Assembly: GCA_001801175.1 (NCBI GenBank)
Contig: MGWZ01000063.1
Location: 1-59,661 of the forward strand
Source: Gallionellales bacterium RIFCSPLOWO2_02_FULL_57_47
GTDB taxonomy: Bacteria; Pseudomonadota; Gammaproteobacteria; Burkholderiales; Gallionellaceae
Length of the DNA: 59,661 nucleotides
Direction of reading: 5' to 3'
A program made the position numbers and the translations under genes. Position 1 is the first letter of the stretch. Every line of letters starts with the position of its first letter. The notes under the pieces are model-generated. The model saw nothing but the letters and a program-made list of their open reading frames with translations, was not told where the DNA came from and made no database searches. This document shows positions 35,901 to 42,820 of the stretch, in pieces.

Positions 35901-36698
35901 CTGTTTGCCATTGAAATCATACTTGTGTATGGCAAGCGAGCCCCGCTCCGCCACATAGATACCGTCATGGGCAATGCTGATGGATTGCGGCTTGCCTTCG
36001 ACCGTCAAATGCTTCAAGTACGCGCCATCAGGACTGTATATTTTGATCAGAGCATCATCTGCATCCAGCACATAGATTTGTCCCAAGGCATCGATCGCAA
36101 TTTCAGTCGGCTCAAGCAACTTGTACGGGAGTTCCTTTTCCCTGGCGGCATTGTTTTCGGGAGCGCTGTCAATTTCAAGGGTGGCCAGGAAGACACCATT
36201 GTTGCCGAACATCTGTATTCTTCCATTGCCGCTGTCGGCAACGTAGATGATGCCATCGTGCGCGGCAATTCCATGTGGTGAGCTGAGCCCATCCCCCTTG
36301 CCAAAAAAGCCCCCCTTCTTGGCGCCAAAACTCCCCTTGTATGCACCATGCAAAGCAAACATGGCGACAAGGTTCGTCTCGCTATCAACCACATAGATCA
36401 CCTCTTCGGAAACAGCAACCGCCTCGGGCTGCTTGAGTACCGGCCCGCCTTTGCTGTCCTTTGCCTGAAGGGCAAACAGCTCCTTTCCATTGTTGTCCAC
36501 TACGCTGACGGAACCATCCTTCTTTGCGAAATATAAATTACCACCGCTCCAGCCGAGCAGCTTTTTCATCCCGCCGGCGGCGAGCTCCTGCGCAAGCTCA
36601 ACTTTTGAAAAATCCGAAGCAGACGGGATATCAGCCGCGTCCGCGCGTGCGGCTGCAAACAAGGCCAAGGATAGAATTGTGATAGTGATAATACGCAT
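32913..36698 (-). CDS. Large secreted NHL-repeat / Fn3-like / transglutaminase-like / TPR protein
   Basis: This 1261-residue protein has a signal peptide (MRIITITILSLALFAAARADA). Residues about 25-600 are NHL-type beta-propeller repeats (PHGIAAHDGIIYVADSGNGR, EDFAISSTGIIFVADSGNSR). About 610-790 are two fibronectin-III-like domains (KQYRIYRSQSENSAFVQIAT, KTYYYRVAG). A beta-rich domain is followed at about 900-1060 by a transglutaminase-like domain with RKSGDCVDLVTFYSSALESM, whose Cys (about 988) and VEVPDHILMMF His suggest an active triad. TPRs (about 1110-1250) end the protein. The open frame extends to 36749, but ATG at 36698 fits the signal peptide. It lies 78 bp after the CHASE2 cyclase. 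Role unknown; probably periplasmic or surface. Confidence 0.8.
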   Translation of the reverse strand: MRIITITILSLALFAAARADAADIPSASDFSKVELAQELAAGGMKKLLGWSGGNLYFAKKDGSVSVVDNNGKELFALQAKDSKGGPVLKQPEAVAVSEEVIYVVDSETNLVAMFALHGAYKGSFGAKKGGFFGKGDGLSSPHGIAAHDGIIYVADSGNGRIQMFGNNGVFLATLEIDSAPENNAAREKELPYKLLEPTEIAIDALGQIYVLDADDALIKIYSPDGAYLKHLTVEGKPQSISIAHDGIYVAERGSLAIHKYDFNGKQMYSFGSRGKGRAQFKSITGLATDQDRLVIIGDSAKGVADIFRVEAAVRIEPVVKHLSRTSVRWEQAIPLPVSRTAWDGKEAIYGIEAGDENSRIVKIVNGEVAGEIKVADFSPVSVVVDRSGAVWALDRKKSKIVKLDESGNILASIGTRGSRKGELDDPEDFAISSTGIIFVADSGNSRVQAFSGDGVFLKEIRSDVSGKLDEPVAIALDPQNGLYVLDKGRSVVSIYSAKGEPLGVFGKRPDGSAILAKPVSLMATQDEVFVLDSNRVKVFSQKGQYIRSFADGGSGPGELAEPVAITATGDTTFVISERGNKRLQAFTTLHKLWTPEQLAAQGAVHAIELRWAESLLPYVKQYRIYRSQSENSAFVQIATSNTNQYIDQGMEADKTYYYRVAGETHYGYVGLKSEAVKGTAKKYVPPVLENVQVTPSSWQLKIQWQPLDNQYFSAYLIYQKDGDTYTQIGETTLPEFVKDSLIPDTKYTYYISTRSTDGTESDKIAVTASTMPFNTAPLEIEVVKLRDIFSNTYKLYEQDGVGLIKLTNYTNKTMENIKVSFLLNNFMDFPTEVKIDKLLPEQSEEVTLKAVFNNNILTITEDSSIQAMVEASYFQDGKRVAFNKNPTITVYDKHRMTWDEHDRVASFVTPKDAPIINFARSIATQFSETKDESQLAAVLFDAMGVIGLTYILNPIDPYQISLAKTETTLKTDTVDYVQYPRETLERKSGDCVDLVTFYSSALESMGITTLMVEVPDHILMMFSTGINADPDGYTMDDMYVIHEGKLWIPVEVTVVGKSFIKAWELGAANYYKWKDKGLAILDVHNSWNTFKPATLPGSTLKTMDVTAGDVEKKFPGDFMSMLKISSRTKTRRYLQAIEKNPDDMEAHQQMGIILAKIGDREEAMKYFDKILVSEPKNAAALNNRGNVLMLNEKYSEAQKAYLAATQASPEDPYVWVNLAKSYKAANDTKKAKAAFVKAQRLDPSMKIKYKALALELLPSLE

Positions 36699-36776
36699 GT
36701 CGAACACCGTCCTTAAAAATAAACTTGAAAAAATGATTTTCAGGAACATACCAATTTTCGCGATAAATATAACACC

Positions 36777-38816
36777 CTATTTATCCACCCGGTTAAATAC
36801 ACCATCCCAATCCATTGGGGGAGGATTGTTCTTATAGTACTCGCAACGCTCCAGATATATCTGGCTTGGTTTGTCCCCGGGAATCTCATCAAGTATGGAG
36901 GCAAAATATTTTTCCGCCTCTTCCCACCTGTGCGCGCGATACAGCGCCAGCGCAGCCGCAAATTTTGCAACCCGATTATCTTCCGGTTCTGACAAAGTTC
37001 CAAGCAGCTCATAGACCGTTACCGGGACATGTTTGCCAACCACCCGGATTTTGTCCAGTTCCCTGTATCGATAGGTGTCGCGCGTCAACAGATAGGTGCT
37101 CTCACCCAGCAGAAAACTCACCCCGTAATATTTTGCGGTGCCCTCAAGCCGCGATGCCTGGTTTACCGTATCGCCGATCAGCGTGTATTCCATCTTCTTG
37201 CCATGACAACCGATGTTCCCGGCCACCACTTCACCGGACAGAGCTCCGCCACGAATTACAAAGGGAACCACACCTTCTTTTTCCCAGTTGACGCCAAGTT
37301 GTGCCATCGTCTTTTTCATTTCCAGCATGCAGGCAACGGCAAGTTTTGCGTGATCGGGCTGCGCAAGAGGCGCGCCCCAGTAGACCATGATCCCGTCGCC
37401 GATAAACTTGTCCACCGTGCCGTCAAATCGATCGATCACCTGAACCATCGCGGCAAGATACTCGTTCAGCCTGGTCACGACCTCCTGCGGCGAGCGCGTC
37501 TCGCTGAACGAGGTAAAGCCCTTGATGTCCGTGAACAGCACCGTCACCTGCTTGTTGTCACCGCCGATCTTCGCTGCATCGGGTTCCTTCTCCAGCCTGG
37601 CGACCAGCTTGGCCGACAGATAACTGGAGAACATCGAGCGCATCTCCCTTGCGCTGCGATCCAGCACCAGATACCTGAAACTGCCGCCCGCAGCCAGCGC
37701 AATCATCGCTGCAAGCGGCGGGTAGATCATGCTGACCCAATGGCCTTGAAGAAAGAACCAGTAAGACAGCCACACATAGCCTGCCGAGAGCAGAAATACC
37801 GCAGGGATTGCGGCATGCAGGCGCAGGCGCATGGTCAGGTAGAAAGCAAGCAATCCCAACACGACTGCAAGCGCCATGTCGAGCAGCGCCTCCAGGCCGG
37901 TGCGGCGAATGAAGCGGCCGCTGATGATGCTGTCAGCAACCGCCGCATGCACTTCAACCCCGGGCGTATTGTTGTAAAACGGGGTGACTCTCATGTCATA
38001 GATGCCGAGCGCCGTGGCACCCAGAAACAACACCTTGCCTTTGAGCAGCGCGGGGTCAATCCGTCCATTAACGATGTCAGTGAAGGAGTAGCGCGGATAG
38101 TTGCCAGGCGGCCCGGCATAGTTGATCCACATCGAATAATTGCCGTCTACCGGGATATGCCTGTCGCCCAGCCTGATCTCAAACAAGCCGGGGATGAATT
38201 CTTTTTCACCCAGTGCCGTCATGGCACCCATCAAACCCAGCGATGGCACCAGTTTGCCGTTCTCCTCGATAAGCAGCTTGTTGCGCCGGTTCACGCCATC
38301 GTCCTCGGGCAACAGATTGATGTGCCCTATCCCCGCCGCGGCGCTCTCGATCTCGGGGAGGCTGTGCGTGCTGCCTATCACCCGAAGCTGTTTGTCGAAG
38401 TCAAAAGGCACTGCCAGCACAACATTGCCGGCCTTCCTGATGGCTGCCGCAAATGAACGGTCGATTGCCGGCGTTTCCTTTTCGGAAAAAAATGCATCGA
38501 CGAGCAAAACTTTTGCGCCGGCAGCCGAAAGCCGATCGAGAAGGCGCACATATTGACTTCTGGTCCAGGGGAATCGCCCCAGCTCGGCAATACTCTTGTC
38601 ATCGATTGCGATGATGGCGATGTCAGCGCTGGGCGGAACAGCGCCGCGCAGACTCTTGAACCTCAGGTCGTAAGTCCTGGCTTCAAAAGCCTCCACAAAC
38701 GAATTCTGGTTGTAGTAAAGCGCGATAACGATGAAGACTGAAAAAAAGGCCAGCAAAAATTCCGCGGCCTTTGAATCCCTTCCGGTGAGTTTTGTTTTCA
38801 GAAATGACAGTGCCAT
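36777..38816 (-). CDS. CHASE2-domain adenylate/guanylate cyclase (class III)
   Basis: This 679-residue membrane receptor has one N-terminal helix (EFLLAFFSVFIVIALYY) and a large periplasmic CHASE2 domain (ARTYDLRFKSLRG, IAIIAIDDKSIAELGRFPW, ATALGIYDMRVTPFYNNTPG). Three helices at about 318-385 lead to a C-terminal class III cyclase. Metal-binding Asp residues occur in VLFTDIKGFTSF (about 430) and FIGDGIMVYWG (about 470), and MEYTLIGDTVNQASRLEG closes the active site. It should convert ATP (or GTP) to the cyclic nucleotide in response to an envelope signal. ATG at 38816 is chosen over an upstream TTG. The secreted NHL protein gene follows. Confidence 0.9.
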   Translation of the reverse strand: MALSFLKTKLTGRDSKAAEFLLAFFSVFIVIALYYNQNSFVEAFEARTYDLRFKSLRGAVPPSADIAIIAIDDKSIAELGRFPWTRSQYVRLLDRLSAAGAKVLLVDAFFSEKETPAIDRSFAAAIRKAGNVVLAVPFDFDKQLRVIGSTHSLPEIESAAAGIGHINLLPEDDGVNRRNKLLIEENGKLVPSLGLMGAMTALGEKEFIPGLFEIRLGDRHIPVDGNYSMWINYAGPPGNYPRYSFTDIVNGRIDPALLKGKVLFLGATALGIYDMRVTPFYNNTPGVEVHAAVADSIISGRFIRRTGLEALLDMALAVVLGLLAFYLTMRLRLHAAIPAVFLLSAGYVWLSYWFFLQGHWVSMIYPPLAAMIALAAGGSFRYLVLDRSAREMRSMFSSYLSAKLVARLEKEPDAAKIGGDNKQVTVLFTDIKGFTSFSETRSPQEVVTRLNEYLAAMVQVIDRFDGTVDKFIGDGIMVYWGAPLAQPDHAKLAVACMLEMKKTMAQLGVNWEKEGVVPFVIRGGALSGEVVAGNIGCHGKKMEYTLIGDTVNQASRLEGTAKYYGVSFLLGESTYLLTRDTYRYRELDKIRVVGKHVPVTVYELLGTLSEPEDNRVAKFAAALALYRAHRWEEAEKYFASILDEIPGDKPSQIYLERCEYYKNNPPPMDWDGVFNRVDK

Positions 38817-39215
38817 ATTGTTTTCGCTTCCATAGCCGGACTTGTTAGCCTGGGGTTTCAATCACTCGCTGTTCATGATGACAATAAAGCAGTTTGATGG
38901 CAAGCAGGTATTAGCCGGAAAGATTATCAATTGACAAGTGAATCGGGCTGGGCGCAAGGAGGTGCGGACATGTTATTCGAGGCTTAACGTGCGAAGCCGC
39001 CAGGCGGCGTTCGGATTCAAACCGTTACAGAAAAAGTTTGCGCACAAATCAGTTGCTGATTGATGGCGGTGAAGTATTGCCAAAGGTGCTGAAGCGCAGC
39101 AGGATATTTTGACGCCGGAGTCTGGCACGGCGCATTGCCAGAACAACTGGAGTAACCGGTAAAAGAGCAGGGGAAGCGATGGTTCACGGATGGGCAAACA
39201 CCCATCCACACCGCG
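38817..39215. other. Intergenic region between cyclase and pbpG
   Basis: About 400 bases with no supported gene. It holds a perfect hairpin GGATGGG...CCCATCC (39187-39206) just beyond the pbpG stop, with no T-run, and a strong AAGGAGG followed by a five-codon frame (38966-38983) that I do not consider a gene. Confidence 0.45.
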
Positions 39216-40109
39216 TCATGTGCGGTGTTCGAGCGCGTAAGCGCTCTCCATCCATTTCCTGATGCGGTTGGCATCGCCGATGCGGGTGCGTTTTCCCCAG
39301 GAATTGAGCAGCACGATGATCACCGGGCGCTGATTTATTTTTGCCTCCATCACCAGGCAGAGTCCCGCCTCGCTAATAAAGCCGGTTTTGCTCACGCCGA
39401 TATCCCACGAGGTGCTTCTTACCAGCGGATTGGTATTGCTGAAGCGCAGTTCACGCCCGCCCAGACCATCCACAGAGAGTGTCTCGGCGGTGCTGTACTG
39501 CTGGATCAAGGCATAGCCTTGTGCGGCGGAAACCATCTTGACCAGATCGTTTGCGGTAGAAACGTTGTCTCTGCTCAATCCGGTGGGATCGTAAAACCTG
39601 GTGTTCTGCATACCCAGTTCAAGCGCCTTGGCATTCATGGCTGCCACCGCCGCGGCGGTGCCTCCCGGATAACTTTGCGCCAGAGCCAGTGCTGCCCGGT
39701 TCTCCGAGGCCATCAACGCCATCTTGAGCAACTCGCTGCGGGTGAAAGTCATCCCGATGCTCAACCTTGAGCGCGACCTTTTGCGCGTGCCCGAATCGTC
39801 TTCCGCCACGCACACGGCTTCGTCCATGGGCAGTTGTGCATCAAGCACCACCATCGCGGTCATCAGTTTGGTAATGGAGGCTATCGGTGCGACCGTATCA
39901 GCATTTTTGTTGAACAGCGGGCGCTGGGTTTCCTCATCAAAAATCAGCGCAATATGGGAACGCACTTGCGGTAACGAAACTTTGCTGATTTTCGGAGCCG
40001 GCAATACATTACCAGGCAAGGAATGACTGCGACCGGGTTCGGCTTGTGCAACCTGTGCCGTCAGCGCGCAGCCGAACAGCATCAACATCCAGAGTCTGTT
40101 TTCCATCAT
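39216..40109 (-). CDS. pbpG: D-alanyl-D-alanine endopeptidase (PBP7 type)
   Basis: This protein of about 297 residues, a penicillin-binding protein of peptidase family S11, has an N-terminal signal sequence (LWMLMLFGCALTAQVAQA). The three active-site motifs are SITKLMT (SxxK, Ser about 78), SEN in MALMASENRAALAL, and KTG in GVSKTGFISEAG. It lacks the C-terminal domain of PBP5, as expected for PbpG, which cuts D-Ala-meso-DAP cross-links in peptidoglycan. The frame opens at GTG codons 5 codons upstream; the ATG at 40109 is preferred. Monocistronic between the cyclase block and the ABC exporter. Confidence 0.9.
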   Translation of the reverse strand: MMENRLWMLMLFGCALTAQVAQAEPGRSHSLPGNVLPAPKISKVSLPQVRSHIALIFDEETQRPLFNKNADTVAPIASITKLMTAMVVLDAQLPMDEAVCVAEDDSGTRKRSRSRLSIGMTFTRSELLKMALMASENRAALALAQSYPGGTAAAVAAMNAKALELGMQNTRFYDPTGLSRDNVSTANDLVKMVSAAQGYALIQQYSTAETLSVDGLGGRELRFSNTNPLVRSTSWDIGVSKTGFISEAGLCLVMEAKINQRPVIIVLLNSWGKRTRIGDANRIRKWMESAYALEHRT

Positions 40110-40166
40110 CCAGTCGCTCACCACTTTGATTTAACGCTGCGAAGCATAACCCATATTCAACATAAA

Positions 40167-41963
40167 TCAACCAACAGGCTGTGCTTGTTCTTCCTGCTTC
40201 TGAAGATTCCACATTTGCGCATAAAGTTTGTTCAGGGCCAGCAATTCGCGATGCGAGCCTCGTTCGACGATGCGGCCTTTGTCCATTACCAGTATCTGAT
40301 CCGCATCCACGACTGTGGACAGGCGATGCGCGATGACCAGAGTAGTGCGGTCTCGCGCGATTGCGCGCAACTCGGCTTGAATCGCTTTTTCCGATTTCGA
40401 ATCCAGCGCGGAAGTCGCTTCGTCAAAAATCAAAATCGCCGGATTTTTCAAGATGGCGCGCGCGATCGCGACACGCTGCTTCTCGCCGCCGGACAGTTTC
40501 AGCCCGCGCTCGCCCACCATGCTCTGATAGCCCAGCGGCAACGACTCGATGAATTCATGGATATGCGCGGCCTGTGCCGCGGCGATGATTTCATCCCGGG
40601 TTGCAGCGGGACGGCCATAGGCGATATTGTAATAAATCGTATCGTTGAACAGCACGGTATCCTGCGGCACGATGCCGATCGCCGCGCGCAGGCTGCTTTG
40701 TGTCACCGAACGGATATCCTGGCCGTTGATCAGAATGCGCCCCTGCTGCACATCATAGAAACGGAACAGCAGCCGCGACAGCGTCGACTTTCCCGCGCCG
40801 CTTGGGCCGACCACCGCCACGGTATGTCCTTCCGGAATCGCAAAGTCCACATCAAACAGAATCTGCCGGTCCAGTGCATAGCCGAAACTGACCTGCTCAA
40901 ACTTTACTTCAGCTTTTCCGACCTGCAATAGCCTCGCATATGGCGCATCGGCGATTTCACGATGCTCATGCAGCAGGCTGAACATTTTCTCCATGTCGGC
41001 AAGGGCGTGGCGGATTTCGCGATACACGAAACCGAGAAAATGCAGCGGCATGTACAGCTGGATCATGAACACGTTGACCAGCACCAGATCCCCCATGGTC
41101 ATCGTCCCTTTTACCACCTCATCGGCGGCCAGCAGCATCAGCGCGGTGATGCCGATGGCGACGATGAAGCTCTGTCCGGCGTTCAGGTATGCCAGCGAGG
41201 TGGTGTTGCGCACCGCCGCGATCTCCCAGTGCTGCATATTCTCGTTATAGCGCCGTGCTTCGTATTGTTCATTGCCGAAGTATTTCACCGTCTCGTAATT
41301 CAGCAGGCTGTCGATCGCGCGGCTGTTCGCCTTGGAATCAAGTTCGTTCATCGAGCGGCGCACCACCATGCGCCACTCGGTGACGAACAGCGTGAACGCG
41401 ATGTAAACCAGCAGCGTGATAAAGGTGATCGCGGCAAACCAGATGCTGTACTTGCTGAACAGGATCGCGGCCACCAGGCCGATCTCCAGCAAAGTGGGCA
41501 GGATATTGAACAGCATGAAATTCAGCAGAAAGCCAATCCCGCGCGTGCCGCGTTCGATGTCGCGCGACACCCCGCCGGTCTGCCGGTCGAGATGGAAACG
41601 CAGGCTCAGGCTGTGCAGATGCTCGAATACCTGCAGCGCGACGCGCCGGATCGCGCGCTGCGTTACCTTGGCGAACACCGCATCGCGCAATTCGCCGAAC
41701 AGCGTGCTGAACAGGCGCAGCACCCCGTAGCCGACAACCAGAAACACCGGCACCGCCAATACTGCATGGGGCTTGTCCAGCGCGTCGATGATTTCCTTGA
41801 GCACCAGCGGGACGGACACATTGGCGAGTTTGGAAAGCACCAGCAGACTCAGCGCGATAAACACGCGCCACTTGAATTCCAGCAGATACGGCAGCAGAGA
41901 GCGTATCGTCTGCCAATCGGCACGGTTTTCTTTATTTAAAGTTGAAATCGGGGGGGGGGACAT
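40167..41963 (-). CDS. ATM1-type ABC exporter (fused permease and ATPase)
   Basis: This 598-residue half-transporter has six membrane helices (about 30-320) and a C-terminal ATPase with Walker A GPSGAGKST, signature LSGGEKQRVAIARA and Walker B AILIFDEATSALD. The segment LLNYETVKYFGNEQYEARRY is the hallmark of the Atm1/HMT1 group, which exports glutathione-linked persulphides or metal-glutathione complexes. It would act as a homodimer in the inner membrane. Codons 2-5 contain an uninterrupted run of ten C (MSPPPIS), where slippage would put nearly the whole protein out of frame. No operon partners. Confidence 0.9.
   Translation of the reverse strand: MSPPPISTLNKENRADWQTIRSLLPYLLEFKWRVFIALSLLVLSKLANVSVPLVLKEIIDALDKPHAVLAVPVFLVVGYGVLRLFSTLFGELRDAVFAKVTQRAIRRVALQVFEHLHSLSLRFHLDRQTGGVSRDIERGTRGIGFLLNFMLFNILPTLLEIGLVAAILFSKYSIWFAAITFITLLVYIAFTLFVTEWRMVVRRSMNELDSKANSRAIDSLLNYETVKYFGNEQYEARRYNENMQHWEIAAVRNTTSLAYLNAGQSFIVAIGITALMLLAADEVVKGTMTMGDLVLVNVFMIQLYMPLHFLGFVYREIRHALADMEKMFSLLHEHREIADAPYARLLQVGKAEVKFEQVSFGYALDRQILFDVDFAIPEGHTVAVVGPSGAGKSTLSRLLFRFYDVQQGRILINGQDIRSVTQSSLRAAIGIVPQDTVLFNDTIYYNIAYGRPAATRDEIIAAAQAAHIHEFIESLPLGYQSMVGERGLKLSGGEKQRVAIARAILKNPAILIFDEATSALDSKSEKAIQAELRAIARDRTTLVIAHRLSTVVDADQILVMDKGRIVERGSHRELLALNKLYAQMWNLQKQEEQAQPVG
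41950..41959 (-). repeat. Poly-C tract of ten immediately after the ABC exporter start codon
   Basis: The coding strand reads ATGT followed by ten C and then GATTTC, giving Ser-Pro-Pro-Pro-Ile. Mononucleotide runs of this length at a 5' end are typical sites of replication slippage. Confidence 0.9.
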
Positions 41964-42157
41964 AATCGAGGGTAACAGTGAACGGCGGGAATTATAGCCG
42001 AGTTAATTGCCCTTACCGTGATGCGGCGATGCTGATTTGACTGGATTATATTTTAGCGTGTTGCCTCACGTAAAAAGCTGAGTGAAACCTGATTCGTTGC
42101 CTCACCTTTAGTTGACTTTGGTGGAGTGAATGTTCTACCCTGCGCCTAACCAAAATT

Positions 42158-42175
42158 TTTAACCAAACGGTTGAA
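42158..42175. promoter_or_regulatory. Inverted repeat before tetR-family gene (possible operator)
   Basis: TTTAACC-AAAC-GGTTGAA forms an inverted repeat with one mismatch, ending 8 bp before the regulator's ATG. Location suits autoregulation by the TetR-type protein. There is no clear ribosome site between it and the ATG. Function inferred. Confidence 0.4.
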
Positions 42176-42183
42176 TCACAAAA

Positions 42184-42798
42184 ATGGACCAGAGTACTGA
42201 GCAGATCGTCCTGGAGGCGGCTGCGGCACAGTTCGCCGCCAAGGGCTTTGGCGGCGCCCGGGTGGAGGAAATCGCCGCAGCGGCCGGGGTCAACAAGGCG
42301 ACGCTTTACTACCAGGTTGGCGACAAGGCGGCGCTCTATGGCCGGGTGCTGAACGATATGTTGAGCCGGACAGCCGACCGGATTTGCACAGCCGTGGCTG
42401 CAGAACAAGACCCGGAGCAGATGGTGCGCGCCTATTTGCGCGAGTTCGCCGCCAGCGCGCAGGAGCTGCACCACCTCGCCCCGATCATGATGCGCGAGGT
42501 TGCCGGGGGTGGCGCCTATCTGCCCGACAGCGCCCTGCAGCAGATGGGGCGCATCGTCAACGCGCTGGACCATGCAGTGCGCGCGGGGAGCGCCTCCGGC
42601 GTGTTCCGTAGCGTGAACCCCTTCATCGCCCACATGCTGGTGGTGGGTAGCCTCAGCTTCTTCAATGCGGGCGCCCCGATACGGGCACGTATCGCCGCCA
42701 GCCAGGGGCTTGCCTTCCAGCCGGAAGTGGATATGGAGCACGACGAGATGACCGGACAACTCAGCGCGCTGCTGCTTGGTGCACTCAAAAACGCATAA
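42184..42798 (+). CDS. TetR/AcrR-family transcriptional regulator
   Basis: This 204-residue regulator has an N-terminal TetR HTH at about residues 10-52: QIVLEAAAAQFAAKGFGGAR, VEEIAAAAGVNKATLYYQVG and DKAALYGRVL. The C-terminal ligand/dimer domain is helical (EQMVRAYLREFAASAQELHH, IAHMLVVGSLSFF). It precedes an RND exporter, a LolA-like protein and an outer-membrane barrel on the same strand (gap 22 bp to the exporter), so it most likely represses that operon until a hydrophobic ligand binds. An inverted repeat (42158-42175) may be its operator. Confidence 0.9.
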   Translation: MDQSTEQIVLEAAAAQFAAKGFGGARVEEIAAAAGVNKATLYYQVGDKAALYGRVLNDMLSRTADRICTAVAAEQDPEQMVRAYLREFAASAQELHHLAPIMMREVAGGGAYLPDSALQQMGRIVNALDHAVRAGSASGVFRSVNPFIAHMLVVGSLSFFNAGAPIRARIAASQGLAFQPEVDMEHDEMTGQLSALLLGALKNA

Positions 42799-42820
42799 AA
42801 CCTAAAGGAGAACGTAAACC

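Noticed and set aside
38966-38983. AAGGAGG followed by a five-codon frame, a possible leader peptide
   Set aside because: No run of regulatory codons and no matching attenuator structure downstream.
39187-39206. Perfect hairpin GGATGGG/CCCATCC after pbpG as a terminator
   Set aside because: No T-run on either strand; only mentioned within the intergenic entry.
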